Below the pieces are notes generated by a model that was given only the letters and a program-made list of their open reading frames with translations, made no database searches and was not told where the DNA came from. This document shows, in pieces, positions 30,800 through 41,086 of a DNA stretch of 64,000 nucleotides (position 1 is the stretch's first letter; every line of letters begins with the position of its first letter). The translations under genes and the position numbers were made by a program. Where the stretch lies: contig NZ_JARJNR010000007.1 in the NCBI RefSeq assembly GCF_030143255.1, positions 124,001 through 188,000 on the forward strand, in the 5' to 3' direction. The DNA is from Frigidibacter sp. SD6-1. GTDB lineage: Bacteria; Pseudomonadota; Alphaproteobacteria; Rhodobacterales; Rhodobacteraceae.

Positions 30800-31203
30800 C
30801 GCGCATGCTCCACGTCTCCGCCTCTTCCCTAAACAAGATTAAGACAAAGAAAAAGATGATGATGATCTTGGCCCTGTGGAGATCGGGATATCGCATCTTA
30901 TCCCTGCCAGTTTCCCCAGCGGGACAAGCCTGGGGATAAGGCGAACAATCCGGGATGAACAATAGTATATCTTTTAAATTCAATAAGATAAGAAATGTGA
31001 TATGCATGTGATCTTCTGGCGTTGTCCACAAATGCGCCGCATCGTCGCATCTTTCACAGCCCCACGCCGATGCCATGCACATCGGGAAGAGCCGCCCCCT
31101 GCATCTTGACAACCCCGCCCTTTCCCACACTCCTCGGCGCCATGCCGATCAGCCCCCGGATCATCCGGCGCCCTCGGCCCCGCTTGTCCACAGAGCCGTC
31201 CCC
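30800..31203. other. oriC: Gene-free segment with oriC features
   Basis: 404 bases without a credible gene. DnaA-box-like 9-mers: TTGTCCACA at 31022-31030 and 31184-31192 (8 of 9 to TTATCCACA), TTATCCCCA on the minus strand at 30931-30939 (8 of 9), and a 7-of-9 match on the minus strand at 30875-30883. An AT-rich tract at about 30958-31005 and another at 30830-30866 could unwind. Genes point away on both sides, and parS sites and parAB lie to the left. In Caulobacter the origin is next to maf-aroE-coaE-dnaQ, as here. Confidence 0.65.
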
Positions 31204-31803
31204 ATGACCCCTTCCCTGATCCTGGCCTCCGCCTCTGACATCCGCGCCCGGCTGCTTCGAGATGCCGGCCTTGCCTTCGAAATCCTCCCCGGCCGGATCG
31301 ACGAGGAAGCGGTGCGGCAAAGCCTGATCGCCGAAGGCGGCAAGGCGCGCGATCTGGCCGATTTGCTGGCAGAGCTGAAGGCCACGAAAATCTCCGACCG
31401 GCGGCCCGAGGCGCGGATCATCGGCGCCGATCAGGTGCTGGAATGCGACGGCCGGATCTTCGCCAAGGCCGAATGCATCGAGGAGGCGCGCGCGCAGCTT
31501 TCCTTCCTTTCCGGCAAGGAACACCGCCTGTTTTCGGCCGCCGTCGTCGTCGAGGGCGGCAAACCTGTCTGGCGCCATACCGGCCAGGTGCGCCTGACCA
31601 TGCACGCGCTCGGCCCCGGCGAAATCGACACTTACCTGACCCGGACATGGGAGTCCGTCCGCCATTCCGTCGGCTGCTACAAGATCGAGGAAGAAGGTGT
31701 GCGGCTTTTCAGCCGGATCGAGGGAGATTTCTTTCACATCCTCGGCCTGCCCCTGATCGAGCTCTTGACCTGGCTTCGGATTCGCGGCGACATCGCCCCA
31801 TGA
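31204..31803 (+). CDS. maf: Maf family nucleotide pyrophosphatase
   Basis: 199 residues. LILASASDIRARLLRDAGLAF is the Maf signature start; IIGADQVLECDGRIFAKA has the catalytic Asp, and RTWESVRHSVGCYKIEEEG follows. Members hydrolyse dTTP/UTP or modified nucleotides; which applies here is not clear. It is first in the rightward unit maf-aroE-coaE-dnaQ, with the ATG at 31204 leaving a DnaA-like box 12 bases upstream. Confidence 0.93.
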   Translation: MTPSLILASASDIRARLLRDAGLAFEILPGRIDEEAVRQSLIAEGGKARDLADLLAELKATKISDRRPEARIIGADQVLECDGRIFAKAECIEEARAQLSFLSGKEHRLFSAAVVVEGGKPVWRHTGQVRLTMHALGPGEIDTYLTRTWESVRHSVGCYKIEEEGVRLFSRIEGDFFHILGLPLIELLTWLRIRGDIAP

Positions 31804-32639
31804 CGGACAATCCCCGCATTCCGCTCGCCGGTGTGATCGGCTCGCCCGTGGCGCATTCGAAATCGCCGCGGCTGCATGGCTATTGGCTGAAGAAATACGG
31901 GATCGCCGGGCATTACATCCCGCTTGATGTCGCACAGAAGGATCTGCCCGACGTGATCCGCGCCTTGCCGAAGGCCGGGTTCGTCGGCGCCAATGTGACG
32001 ATCCCGCACAAGGAAAGCGTACTCGCACTGGCCGATGTCGTGACCGACCGTGCCGCGCTGATCGGGGCGGCCAACACCTTGATCTTCAGACCTGATGGCC
32101 GGGTGCATGCCGACAATACCGACGGCTACGGCTTTACCGCCAACCTGACCCAGAACGCCCCCGGCTGGCAGCCGCAGGCCGGACCGGCGGCCGTGATCGG
32201 CGCAGGCGGCGCGGCGCGGGCGGTCATCGCCTCGCTTCTCGAGGTTGGCGCGCCGGAAATCCGGCTGACCAACCGCACCAAGGCCCGGGCCGAGGCGCTG
32301 CGCGCCGAGTTTGGTGCGCGTGTCGTGGTCTATGACTGGGTGCAGGCCGCGAACATGCTCGAGGATGCGGCGACCGTGGTGAACACCACCGCGCTTGGCA
32401 TGGTCGGCAAGCCCGATTTCCGCATCCCGCTCGATGCCCTGTCGCCGAAGGCCGTGGTGACCGACCTCGTCTACGCGCCGCTGCGCACCCATCTTCTGGA
32501 AACGGCCGAGGCAATGGGCTGCACGGCCGTCGATGGCCTTGGCATGCTGCTGCACCAGGCGGTTCCTGGCTTTGAACGCTGGTTCGGCTTGCGGCCCGAG
32601 GTCGATCAGGCGCTGCGCGACGCGGTTCTGGGCGCATGA
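31800..32639 (+). CDS. aroE: Shikimate dehydrogenase (NADP+)
   Basis: 279 residues. Shikimate contacts are in GSPVAHSKSPRLHGYWL; the catalytic Lys is in NVTIPHKESVLAL; NADP-binding GAGGAARAV follows. It reduces 3-dehydroshikimate in aromatic amino acid synthesis. The ATG overlaps the maf stop and the stop overlaps coaE. Confidence 0.96.
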   Translation: MTDNPRIPLAGVIGSPVAHSKSPRLHGYWLKKYGIAGHYIPLDVAQKDLPDVIRALPKAGFVGANVTIPHKESVLALADVVTDRAALIGAANTLIFRPDGRVHADNTDGYGFTANLTQNAPGWQPQAGPAAVIGAGGAARAVIASLLEVGAPEIRLTNRTKARAEALRAEFGARVVVYDWVQAANMLEDAATVVNTTALGMVGKPDFRIPLDALSPKAVVTDLVYAPLRTHLLETAEAMGCTAVDGLGMLLHQAVPGFERWFGLRPEVDQALRDAVLGA

Positions 32640-33232
32640 CGCGCCCGTTCCTTCTCGGCCTCACCGGCTCCATCGGTATGGGAAAATCGACGACCGCCGC
32701 GATGTTTGCCGCCGAAGGCGTGCCGGTCTGGGACGCGGATTCCGTGGTTCACCGGCTCTATTCCGCAGGCCAACCGGCGGCGCAGGCCATCGCGGGGCGA
32801 TTTCCCCAAGTGATGGCGCCGGATGGCGGCGTCGACCGGTCCCGGCTCAGGGCGCTGGTCGCCGCAGACCCGGCGGCGCTCGACTGGCTGAATGCGACCG
32901 TCCACCCGCTGACCGCCGCCGACCGCGCGGCTTTCATCGCGGCGCACCGCACCGCACCGCTTCTGCTCCTCGACATTCCGCTCTTGTTCGAGACCGGGGC
33001 TGATGCGCTTTGCGATGCGACGCTCGTCGTTTCCGTGCCGCCCGAAGTTCAGCGCGCCCGCGTGCTGGCGCGCGGCGTCAGCTCGGCTGACTTCGAGATG
33101 ATCCTTGCCCGCCAGATGCCGGATACAGAAAAGCGCCGTCGCGCGACTTATGTGATAGAGACGCTGACGGAAGAGGGCGCCCGCGCCGCCGTCAGGGCAC
33201 TGCTGAAGGACCTGAGGTCAGACCATGCGTGA
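32636..33232 (+). CDS. coaE: Dephospho-CoA kinase
   Basis: 198 residues. P-loop [17 protein letters not shown]; the DPCK lid and acceptor region [26 protein letters not shown]. It performs the last step of coenzyme A synthesis. It overlaps aroE by four bases and dnaQ by eight. Confidence 0.96.
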   Translation: MTRPFLLGLTGSIGMGKSTTAAMFAAEGVPVWDADSVVHRLYSAGQPAAQAIAGRFPQVMAPDGGVDRSRLRALVAADPAALDWLNATVHPLTAADRAAFIAAHRTAPLLLLDIPLLFETGADALCDATLVVSVPPEVQRARVLARGVSSADFEMILARQMPDTEKRRRATYVIETLTEEGARAAVRALLKDLRSDHA

Positions 33233-33926
33233 GATCGTGCTCGACACCGAAACCACCGGCTTCGAACCGGCCGAAGGTCACCGGATCGTCGAAATCGGCG
33301 CGGTGGAACTTTTCAATCACGTCGCCACCGGGCGGACCTACCACCAGTATATCAACCCCGACCGCGGCATGCCGCCCGAGGCGTTCGAGGTGCACGGCCT
33401 TGGCGACGACTTCCTGCGCGACAAGCCCCGCTTCGCGGAAATCGGCGCGGCTTTCCTCGATTTCATCGGCACGGATTCCCAGCTGGTGATCCACAATGCC
33501 GCCTTCGACATGAAATTCCTCAATGCCGAGCTGAACTGGGCCAATCTTCCGACCCTGGGGCCGGAACGCGCGCTCGACACGGTGGCGCTTGCACGGCGCA
33601 AGTTTCCCGGCTCCCCCGCCTCGCTCGACGCGCTCTGCCGCCGGTTCGGCATCGACAATTCCGCCCGCGAAAAGCACGGCGCGCTTCTCGACAGCGAGTT
33701 GCTGGCAGAGGTCTATCTGGAACTGATCGGCGGCCGTCAGCCCGACTTCGGCCTCTCGACGCTGGATCACAAGTCGGGCGACGGCGCCGGGGTGGATACC
33801 GGCGCCTGGACCGCGCCGCGCAGGCCCGCACCCCTGGCTCCGCGCATCACCGAGGAGGAGGCAGCCGCGCACCGAGCCTTCGTCGAGGGGCTTGGCGAAA
33901 AATCCTTGTGGAAGCGGTTCGGCTGA
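33225..33926 (+). CDS. dnaQ: DNA polymerase III epsilon subunit (proofreading exonuclease)
   Basis: 233 residues. The three exonuclease motifs are visible: [12 protein letters not shown] (ExoI), [17 protein letters not shown] (ExoII) and [20 protein letters not shown] (ExoIII, with His and Asp). It proofreads replication. A short C-terminal extension after the nuclease probably binds the alpha subunit. It ends convergently with the sugar transferase, 13 bases apart. Confidence 0.95.
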   Translation: MREIVLDTETTGFEPAEGHRIVEIGAVELFNHVATGRTYHQYINPDRGMPPEAFEVHGLGDDFLRDKPRFAEIGAAFLDFIGTDSQLVIHNAAFDMKFLNAELNWANLPTLGPERALDTVALARRKFPGSPASLDALCRRFGIDNSAREKHGALLDSELLAEVYLELIGGRQPDFGLSTLDHKSGDGAGVDTGAWTAPRRPAPLAPRITEEEAAAHRAFVEGLGEKSLWKRFG

Positions 33927-33939
33927 ACCCGGGCTGCCG

Positions 33940-34608
33940 TCAAAGACCGGTCGCCCGCATCATCACCCAGAATGTCCGCCAGATGATCCTGAGGTCGAGC
34001 ATCAGGCTGACCCGCATACCGTAATCTTCATCATAATGCACCCGTTCGACGAACGAACCCGCATTGCGGCGGCTGATCTGCCACAGGCCGGACAGGCCGG
34101 GCCGCAGCCGGTAGTAGGCCGATGCGCTGTCAGCGGGATAAAGCGCGCGCTGGTCGGGCGTGAAGGGCCGCGGACCCACGAGCGACATGGTGCCGTTGAG
34201 CACGTTCCAGATCTGGGGCAGCTCATCAAGGCTTGTCTGGCGCAGGAAACGACCCAACCGGGTGATGCGGGGGTCGCGCGCGAGCTTCTGGTTCGCTGCC
34301 CATTCCGCCGCTGCCGCCGGGTCTTCTGCGATCAGCCGCGCGAGCGCGGCGTCGGCGTCGAGAACCATCGTGCGGATCTTCCAGAAGCGGAAGGTCCGGC
34401 CGCCATGCCCGACGCGCTCCTGCATATAGAAGGGCCGTCCGCCTTCGACCCAGATCAGCGCGGCAATCAGAAGAAGCACCGGCAGGACCACCGGAAGCGA
34501 CAGAACGACGAAGAAAATATCGAAACAGCGTTTACCCGCGGTCTCATAGAATGTGCGCCCGGCGCGAACCTGTAGGGGGGCTGAGAAGTCGGCATAGGGA
34601 ACAGTCAC
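33940..34608 (-). CDS. Undecaprenyl-phosphate sugar phosphotransferase (ExoY type)
   Basis: 222 residues. A membrane segment (CFDIFFVVLSLPVVLPVLLL) precedes the bacterial sugar transferase domain with FWKIRTMV, SLDELPQIWNVLNGTMSLVG and RPGLSGLWQIS. Such enzymes start exopolysaccharide synthesis by moving a hexose phosphate, often galactose or glucose, to the lipid carrier. No other polysaccharide gene is adjacent, so it is a lone copy here. Confidence 0.9.
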   Translation of the reverse strand: MTVPYADFSAPLQVRAGRTFYETAGKRCFDIFFVVLSLPVVLPVLLLIAALIWVEGGRPFYMQERVGHGGRTFRFWKIRTMVLDADAALARLIAEDPAAAAEWAANQKLARDPRITRLGRFLRQTSLDELPQIWNVLNGTMSLVGPRPFTPDQRALYPADSASAYYRLRPGLSGLWQISRRNAGSFVERVHYDEDYGMRVSLMLDLRIIWRTFWVMMRATGL

Positions 34609-34826
34609 GATGCGGAACTCCGGTCTAACTCAATCGCCGGACCCCGCCCCCAGGCCGACACAGGCAAGCTACGGGCGCTTGGTAAACTGTTCGTAAACAG
34701 ACGCCCTTAGCTGCATCTTGCAAAAAGGCTTGTTCAAACCACGACGGCTGTTTGGCCCAATCGTGATGATCGTTTCCGAATTTTGCCAGATTCGGGCGCT
34801 TTGACGCCTTTTTGCCGCAGGTCTTG
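34609..34826. promoter_or_regulatory. Spacer between xylA and the sugar transferase gene
   Basis: 218 bases that must hold the promoter of the leftward sugar transferase and the end of the xylose transcript. Visible structures are a CTGTT-CGTA-AACAG palindrome at 34687-34700, a CCGAAT/ATTCGG stem at 34776-34795, and GGCG/CGCC followed by TTTTT at 34795-34813 (plus strand). None is a convincing terminator in the direction of xylA. Confidence 0.35.
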
Positions 34827-36128
34827 TCAGACGAACCGGTTCCAGAGGTTCTCCAGCCGTTCCTGGCGCCCCGATTTCGGCTGCGGGTTGATAGTCTCGT
34901 CCAGCACACGTTGTGCGACAGTTTCCAGCGAGGCCGACAGCATCTGCCGATTCGCCGGCCTGTCCCAGTCCGCGTAACGATCCGAACGCGCCCGTTCGAG
35001 CGATCCGTCCTGCAAAAGCGCCGCCGCTGCCTTCAGTGCCCGGGCGCAGACGTCCATGCCACCGACATGCGACAGGATCAGGTCGGCCGGGTCCAGCGAC
35101 TGGCGGCGGATCTTCGCATCGAAATTCGTGCCGCCGGTGGTAAAGCCGCCCGCCTTCAGCACCTCGTAATAGGCGCGCGCCATTTCCGGCACATTGTCGG
35201 GAAACTGGTCGGTGTCCCAGCCCGACTGGTAATCGTTGCGGTTCATGTCGATCGACCCGAAAAGGCCCAGCGAGGCGGCGAGCGCCAGTTCATGTTCGAA
35301 GGAATGACCCGCCAGGATCGCATGGCCCTGTTCGATGTTGACCTTCACCTCGCCTTCCAGCCCGAAGCGCTTGAGGAATCCGTAGACGGTCGCCACATCG
35401 TAATCATACTGATGCTTCGAGGGTTCCTGCGGCTTGGGCTCGATCAGGATCGCGCCCTTGAAGCCGATCTTGTGCTTGTAATCAACGACCATGCGCAGGA
35501 AGGCGCCCGCCTGCTCCGCCTCGCGCGACAGGTCGGTGTTCAGAAGCGTTTCATACCCCTCGCGCCCGCCCCACAGGACGTAATTCTGCCCGCCAAGCTT
35601 GTGCGTGGCGTCGATGCAGCTTTTCACCGTCGCGGCGGCGTAAGCGAAAACCTCCGGGTCGGGGTTGGTCGCGGCGCCCGACATGAAGCGGCGGTGCGAG
35701 AAAAGGTTTGCCGTCCCCCAAAGAAGCCGGGTGCGCGATGTCTCCATCTTCTGCGCGAAATGGTCGGTGATCTCTTCCAGATTGCGCAGGCTTTCGGCAA
35801 AGGTCGCCCCTTCGGGGCGGGCATCGGCATCGTGGAAGCAAAAGAAGGGCGCGTTCAGGATATCGAACATCTCGAACGCCACATCGGCCTTCAGTTTCGC
35901 ATCCGCCATCGTCGGCCCGAACCAGGGACGTTCGAACGTCTGGCCGCCGAACGGGTCACCGCCTTGCCAGGCAAAGGAGTGCCAATAGGCGACGGCGAAG
36001 CGCAGATGGTCCTCCATCCGCTTGCCCATGATAAGTTCGTCGGGATTGTAATGGCGGAAGGCGAATTCGTTTGTGCTGTCCGGCCCCTCGTAGCGGACCT
36101 GCGGAATGCCTTTGAAGAAGTCGCTCAT
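34827..36128 (-). CDS. xylA: Xylose isomerase
   Basis: 433 residues, class II length. Metal and substrate residues are in [12 protein letters not shown], and [31 protein letters not shown] and [19 protein letters not shown]. It converts D-xylose to D-xylulose. Last gene of the leftward xylose operon; its ATG overlaps the xylB stop by four bases. Confidence 0.98.
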   Translation of the reverse strand: MSDFFKGIPQVRYEGPDSTNEFAFRHYNPDELIMGKRMEDHLRFAVAYWHSFAWQGGDPFGGQTFERPWFGPTMADAKLKADVAFEMFDILNAPFFCFHDADARPEGATFAESLRNLEEITDHFAQKMETSRTRLLWGTANLFSHRRFMSGAATNPDPEVFAYAAATVKSCIDATHKLGGQNYVLWGGREGYETLLNTDLSREAEQAGAFLRMVVDYKHKIGFKGAILIEPKPQEPSKHQYDYDVATVYGFLKRFGLEGEVKVNIEQGHAILAGHSFEHELALAASLGLFGSIDMNRNDYQSGWDTDQFPDNVPEMARAYYEVLKAGGFTTGGTNFDAKIRRQSLDPADLILSHVGGMDVCARALKAAAALLQDGSLERARSDRYADWDRPANRQMLSASLETVAQRVLDETINPQPKSGRQERLENLWNRFV

Positions 36129-37561
36129 GTCAGTCCTCTGATCGCATCGCGCGCGGCGCGGTAACGGGCGTGGCCCTCATCGAAGGCCGCGGAAAGCCGG
36201 GGGTCCGGGTCGATGGTCCGGTCAATGGCCGGAAGCGTGGCGATCTCGGCGCCCGCGCCGGTCGCGGCCATAATGGCAAGCCGCGCCGCGCCGAATGCGC
36301 CGCCGAAATCGCCCGCGACCGGCACCTGAACGGGCGTTCCAAGTGTGGTTGCGATGGCCTTCAGCCAGTAATCCGAACGCGACCCGCCACCCACTGCCAA
36401 AAGCCGCGATATCCGGGTGCCGGTCGCCGCAAGCGCATCACGGCAATCGCGGATCGCGAAGGTCACGCCCTCCAGCACCGCACGCACCGCCGCGTCGCGG
36501 TCGGTCGCATGTTCCAGCCCGATGAAGGCGCCGCGAATCGAGGCGTCGTTCAACGGCGTCCGTTCGCCGCCGAGATAGGGCAGGAAACGGGTCTTTCCGG
36601 GCACCTGAAGCGGGCCGAGCGATTGGGTCAGGTCGGCAGCCGACGCCCCCGCAAGCCGCGCGAACCAGTTCAGCGCATCGGTCGCGGCCAGGATCACGCC
36701 CATCTGGTGCCAGGCGCCGGGAAGCGCGTGGCAGAAGGTATGCACTGCCGTCGCCGCATCCGGGTGGTAGCCGTCGTTCGCCGCAAACAGAACACCCGAG
36801 GTGCCAAGCGAAACGAAGGCCTGCCCGGCCTTCACCACCCCAACCCCGATCCCGGCCGCCGCATTGTCGCCTGCCCCGCCCGCGACCACGATCCCGGGGG
36901 CAAATCCGAACCGTCCCGCGACTTCGGGCCTTAGCCTGCCTGCAACCTCCGACCCTTCGACCAGCCGGGGCATGTGGTCCCGGCCCAGCCCGGTCGCCGC
37001 CAGCAGATCGTCCGACCAGTCACGCGCGCCGGTATCAAGCCAACTCGTCCCGGCGGCATCCGACATTTCGGCGACGTGCTCGCCTGTCAGCCACAGGCGC
37101 AGATAATCCTTCGGCAGCAGAACCTTTGCCACACGGCCGTAGATTTCCGGCTCATGCGCCCTGACCCACAGAAGCTTGGGTGCGGTGAAGCCGGGAAAGA
37201 CGATATTGCCAGACAGCGCCCGAAAGCGCGGGTCCGCGTCCAGCATCGCGGCTTCGGCATGCGCGCGCGTATCGTTCCACAGGATCGACGGGCGCAGCAC
37301 ATTGTCCGCCGCATCCAGAAGCGTCGCGCCATGCATCTGACCCGAAAGCCCGATGGCTTTCACGCCCACCCGAACCTCGGCGGGCAGGGCGGCAAACACC
37401 GCCTCTGCCGCCGCAATCCAGTCGGCTGGGGATTGTTCCGACCAGCCATCGTGCGGGCGCGAAACGGTCAGTGGCGCGGCGGCTTCGGCGACGATCCTTT
37501 GCGCCGCGTCCACCACCACGCCCTTGAGGCCCGATGTTCCAAGATCGAGCCCCAGATACAT
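36125..37561 (-). CDS. xylB: Xylulokinase
   Basis: 478 residues. FGGY kinase start [29 protein letters not shown] carries the conserved xylulose-contact [18 protein letters not shown] and the late [19 protein letters not shown] also fit. It phosphorylates D-xylulose to feed the pentose phosphate pathway. Overlaps xylG by one base. Confidence 0.97.
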   Translation of the reverse strand: MYLGLDLGTSGLKGVVVDAAQRIVAEAAAPLTVSRPHDGWSEQSPADWIAAAEAVFAALPAEVRVGVKAIGLSGQMHGATLLDAADNVLRPSILWNDTRAHAEAAMLDADPRFRALSGNIVFPGFTAPKLLWVRAHEPEIYGRVAKVLLPKDYLRLWLTGEHVAEMSDAAGTSWLDTGARDWSDDLLAATGLGRDHMPRLVEGSEVAGRLRPEVAGRFGFAPGIVVAGGAGDNAAAGIGVGVVKAGQAFVSLGTSGVLFAANDGYHPDAATAVHTFCHALPGAWHQMGVILAATDALNWFARLAGASAADLTQSLGPLQVPGKTRFLPYLGGERTPLNDASIRGAFIGLEHATDRDAAVRAVLEGVTFAIRDCRDALAATGTRISRLLAVGGGSRSDYWLKAIATTLGTPVQVPVAGDFGGAFGAARLAIMAATGAGAEIATLPAIDRTIDPDPRLSAAFDEGHARYRAARDAIRGLT

Positions 37562-38322
37562 CAGGCGGCCTTTCCGGGCTGTTTGCCAAGGATGATCATC
37601 CCGAGGATGTCCTCGTCTGTCACCTCGTTGACATTCACCGTGCCGACAAGCTGGCCGTTCTTCATCACGCTCGCCCGGTCGCAGAGGTCCATCACCGCGT
37701 GGATGTCATGCTCGATCAGGAAGATGCCGATCCCTTGGGCCTTCAGCTCCTGGATCAGCTCGGCCACCATCTGCGTTTCGTGGGGCCCAAGGGCGGCGGT
37801 CGGTTCGTCCATGATCAGGATCTTGGCGTTGAAATAGACCGCCCGCGCAATGGCGACCGACTGGCGCTGACCGCCGGAAAGCGCCGAGACCGGAACGTTG
37901 AACTTGCGGAAGTTCGGATTGAGACGCGCCATGATCTTGCGCGTCTCCGCCTCCATCGCAGCATCGTCGACGAAGCCTGCCGATGTCACCAGTTCGCGCC
38001 CGAGGAACAGGTTCGAGGCGGCATTCAGGTTATCGGCCAGCGCCAGCGTCTGGTAGATCGTCTCGATATTGTAGCTGCGCGCATCGCGGGGATTGGTGAT
38101 CGTGGCTTTTTCACCGTTGATGAAGATGTCGCCGCTGTCGGGCCGATAGGCACCCGACAAGCACTTGATCAGCGTCGACTTGCCCGCGCCGTTATGGCCC
38201 AGCAGCCCGACGACCTCGCCCGGGTAAAGATCGACCGTGACGTGGTCCACCGCGCGGATGCCGCCGAAGGAAATCGAGATGTCGCGCATCTCGACCAGAG
38301 GGGTTCCCTTTGTCGGGTTCAT
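37561..38322 (-). CDS. xylG: Xylose ABC transporter ATPase, single-domain
   Basis: 253 residues with one ABC domain: Walker [18 protein letters not shown]-loop [13 protein letters not shown], signature [14 protein letters not shown], Walker [16 protein letters not shown]. Enterobacterial XylG is about twice as long with two ABC domains; here two copies would be needed for a full transporter. The neighbouring permease and binding protein identify the substrate as xylose. Confidence 0.93.
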   Translation of the reverse strand: MNPTKGTPLVEMRDISISFGGIRAVDHVTVDLYPGEVVGLLGHNGAGKSTLIKCLSGAYRPDSGDIFINGEKATITNPRDARSYNIETIYQTLALADNLNAASNLFLGRELVTSAGFVDDAAMEAETRKIMARLNPNFRKFNVPVSALSGGQRQSVAIARAVYFNAKILIMDEPTAALGPHETQMVAELIQELKAQGIGIFLIEHDIHAVMDLCDRASVMKNGQLVGTVNVNEVTDEDILGMIILGKQPGKAA

Positions 38323-38334
38323 GGTCCGGTCTCC

Positions 38335-39693
38335 TTACTTCACGCGCTTGCGGTAGAGGATGTCGAGATAGACGGCGAGCACGAGAACCGCGCCGACGAC
38401 GATCTTCTGGTAAGACCCGTCCCCGAAGCCGATCAGCACCATGCCTTGCTGCAGCGACCACATGATCAGGGCGCCAAGGATCGCGCCGTGGATCGTGCCG
38501 ACGCCGCCCGCAAGCGACGTGCCGCCGATGACGGCCGAGGCGATGACGAACAGTTCGTCAAGTTCACCAAGCTGGGCCGAGGCTGAAGTCAGACGGGCCG
38601 AGGAGACGATGGCCGAAAGCCCGGCCAGGAAGCCCATGAGCGCAAAGATCTTGACGGTCATCCAGCGGGTGTTGATGCCCGACAGTTCCGCCGCGTCGGG
38701 GTTGCCGCCGATCGCGTAGACATAGCGCCCGAAACGGGTCCGCGTCATCAGGATGGTCATCACCAGCGCCACGACGATGAGCATCATCACCGGGATAGCC
38801 CAGCCATGGCTGATGAAAAGGCCCTCCTCGGGGACGGCGATGCCGTTTTCGCTGGCATATTTCTCGACGATGCCCTTGGGCCAGGGATAGGCGTTCACCA
38901 CCAGCGTCGCCCCGACCACCAGCGCGAAACCGATGGCGCCAAGCGTATATTCCGCCCACATCGGGCGCAGCGGGAAGCCATGCTTCACCCGGCTGCGACG
39001 GCCTGAGACCAGCATCCACAGGATGCCCGCGCAGGCCAGAAGGCAGACGATCCAGCTGCCGACCGATCCGATGGCGCCAAGCGGCCCGCCGCCAAGCAGT
39101 AGAAAGGTCGAATCGAGCGGCGTGATCGTCTCGCCCCGCGACAGAAGAAAGGCGACGCCACGCCAGACCATCAGCCCGCCAAGCGTCACGATGAAGGACG
39201 GAATGCCCAGGTAGGCGATCAGCGTGCCGTGGAAGGCGCCGATCAGCGTGCCGCAGAGAAGCCCGGCAAAGACGGTGATGATCCAGATCGCCGGATGACC
39301 AAGCCCAAGCCAGCCGGGCAGCACCCAGGACTGCAGCATCGCCATGATCACGGCCACGACACACAGGACCGACCCGACCGAAAGGTCGATGTGGCGGGTG
39401 ACGATCACCAGCACCATTCCCGTGGCCATGATCGCGATCGACGTGACCTGAACCGACAGGTTCCACAGGTTCCGGGGCGTCAGGAAGCCGGTCGATTCAA
39501 TCGCGGCAAAGCCCGAGAAGATCGACGCGCGGCCAAGCCAGAAGGCGACGTAGAGTTCGAACCCGACCCAGATCAGGAACAGCGCTCCGACCATGCCAAG
39601 AAGGCGCGTGTCGATTTCGGTCGCTCTCAGGAAGCGTTCGACAATCCCGGCATTGGGATTGGTGGGGGTATGGGGGCTTGTTGTCTGGGTCAT
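38335..39693 (-). CDS. xylH: Xylose ABC transporter permease
   Basis: 452 residues with 10 or more membrane segments. The RbsC/XylH-type signature is LIGAFHGTLIAYLGIPSFIV followed by TLGGLMVWRG; the C-terminal AVIGGTSLAGGVGTIHGAIL is also typical. Start at the ATG at 39693; the N terminus MTQTTSPHTPTNPNAG is polar. It lies between xylF and xylG. Confidence 0.95.
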   Translation of the reverse strand: MTQTTSPHTPTNPNAGIVERFLRATEIDTRLLGMVGALFLIWVGFELYVAFWLGRASIFSGFAAIESTGFLTPRNLWNLSVQVTSIAIMATGMVLVIVTRHIDLSVGSVLCVVAVIMAMLQSWVLPGWLGLGHPAIWIITVFAGLLCGTLIGAFHGTLIAYLGIPSFIVTLGGLMVWRGVAFLLSRGETITPLDSTFLLLGGGPLGAIGSVGSWIVCLLACAGILWMLVSGRRSRVKHGFPLRPMWAEYTLGAIGFALVVGATLVVNAYPWPKGIVEKYASENGIAVPEEGLFISHGWAIPVMMLIVVALVMTILMTRTRFGRYVYAIGGNPDAAELSGINTRWMTVKIFALMGFLAGLSAIVSSARLTSASAQLGELDELFVIASAVIGGTSLAGGVGTIHGAILGALIMWSLQQGMVLIGFGDGSYQKIVVGAVLVLAVYLDILYRKRVK

Positions 39694-39817
39694 GTCCTCA
39701 TCCAGCTTTGTCGGGGTGAGACGGTGCCGACAGGCAAAGGCCTGCGACCAGGGGCGGAACCGGCTTTTCAGGGGTCAGGCGTCGGCGCAGTTTGGCGGCC
39801 GGATCGCGCAGGGGGAT

Positions 39818-39846
39818 GCCCGGCGCCGTCACAGGCGGCACCGGGC
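39818..39846 (-). repeat. Stem-loop after xylF
   Basis: An 11-bp stem with one mismatch (GCCCGGCGCCG / CGGCACCGGGC on the plus strand, 7-base loop) begins 10 bases after the xylF stop in the direction of transcription. No U-tract follows. In sugar ABC operons such hairpins often protect the binding-protein mRNA and lower read-through; that role is inferred. Confidence 0.7.
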
Positions 39847-39856
39847 GTTGTTCGCC

Positions 39857-40882
39857 TTACTGGCAAGCAGCGACGCCTTCCATCGCGCCTTCGCAGGCCT
39901 GCTCTTTCGAGATGTGGCCGGCATCGATCACGATGTGGAGGTTGTCCTTGGTGATCGGGGTCGGCGCAAGGAAGATCGCGTTCATTTCAACACCCTTCTC
40001 GCCGCCCGACCACTTGGTCGCGCCCTCGACCGCGTCCATCGCGGTGCCTTCGGCCAGCGCCGAGGCGATCTTGCCCGCCGCGTCGCCCAGCTGGCGCGAG
40101 TCTTTCCAGACCGACACGGTCTGGGTGCCGCGCGCCACGCGGTTCAGCGCGGCAAGGTCGCCGTCCTGGCCGCCGACCGGGATGTTCAGGCCCTGAGCCG
40201 AGAGTGCGGCGATGACGCCACCGGCCATGCCGTCGTTTTCGGCCAGAACGGCGTCAACGGCGTTGTTGTTGGCGGTCAGGATCTGCTCCATGTTCGCCTG
40301 GGCATTCTCCGGCTTCCAGCCGTCCGAGAAGGCTTCGCCGACGATCTTGATCGTACCGGCGTCGACATCGGCGCCGATGACTTCCATCATCCCTTCCAGA
40401 AGGAAGGCGGCGTTCGGGTCGCCCGGGTCGCCCTTCATGATCGCGTAATTGCCGTCGGGCTTCGCGGCCTTGACGGTTTCGGCGATGATGCGGCCCACGC
40501 CCTTGTTGTCGAAGGTCAGATAGAAGGCGCGCTCGTCCTCGATCAGACGGTCATAGCCCACGACCGCGATGCCCTCGGCAGCGGCCTTGTCGACGGCCGG
40601 GCCGATCGCGTCCTTGTCCATCGCGAGGATGACGAGCGCGTTGGCGCCCTGGGCGATGAGCGATTCCACATCCGTCAGCTGCTTGGCGGCCGAAGCCTGC
40701 GCGTCAGCCGAAATATAGGTGTTGCCAGCGGCTTCGATCGCGGCCTTCATCGCCGCCTCGTCGGTCTTCCAGCGCTCTTCCTGGAAGTTCGACCAGCTGA
40801 CGCCGATAACCTTGCCCTCGGCAAGTGCCGAGGACGAAAACCCGACGACCGCCATTACGGCGGCCAGAACAGTCTTGTGCAT
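39857..40882 (-). CDS. xylF: D-xylose-binding periplasmic protein
   Basis: 341 residues. Signal peptide MHKTVLAAVMAVVGFSSSALA, then KVIGVSWSNFQEERWKTDEA, the XylF type of sugar-binding start. IAQGANALVILAMDKDAIG and NDGMAGGVIAALSAQGL are family marks. First gene of the xylFHGBA operon, with AGGATCATATG-like context before the start (GGGAGGATC). Confidence 0.96.
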   Translation of the reverse strand: MHKTVLAAVMAVVGFSSSALAEGKVIGVSWSNFQEERWKTDEAAMKAAIEAAGNTYISADAQASAAKQLTDVESLIAQGANALVILAMDKDAIGPAVDKAAAEGIAVVGYDRLIEDERAFYLTFDNKGVGRIIAETVKAAKPDGNYAIMKGDPGDPNAAFLLEGMMEVIGADVDAGTIKIVGEAFSDGWKPENAQANMEQILTANNNAVDAVLAENDGMAGGVIAALSAQGLNIPVGGQDGDLAALNRVARGTQTVSVWKDSRQLGDAAGKIASALAEGTAMDAVEGATKWSGGEKGVEMNAIFLAPTPITKDNLHIVIDAGHISKEQACEGAMEGVAACQ

Positions 40883-41086
40883 ATGATCCTCCCGTTTTCG
40901 GGCAACTGCCCGTTCGGCGACTGGCCGAATGCAGCAAAGTTGGCGTCAATAAATTCAGTTGTCAAATTAAAAAACATCGCACAATGTCAGTTTGTGGGGC
41001 TGAGGGCCGAAGATTCATGCGGTCAGGCCCGTCGGAACGGCTGGTCGGACGCCAATCGGCATAAATTTTCTTCGGGAGAAGAACAA
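40883..41086. promoter_or_regulatory. Divergent promoter region of the xylose operon and its ROK regulator
   Basis: 204 bases between xylF (left) and the ROK gene (right), locally AT-rich around 40948-40976. A TTGACA is on the minus strand at 40960-40965, a candidate -35 for xylF; no good -10 follows at 17 bases. At 41068-41083 TTCTTC-GGGA-GAAGAA encloses the ROK ribosome binding site. The repressor operator could not be identified with confidence. Confidence 0.55.

Noticed and set aside
30792-31130. 112-codon frame in the hemJ-maf spacer
   Set aside because: Mixed composition, no ribosome binding site, no family likeness, and it covers the DnaA-like boxes and AT-rich tract.
39593-41086. 5' extension of the ROK regulator frame through xylF and xylH antisense
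   Set aside because: The regulator's winged helix and ribosome binding site set the start at 41087.
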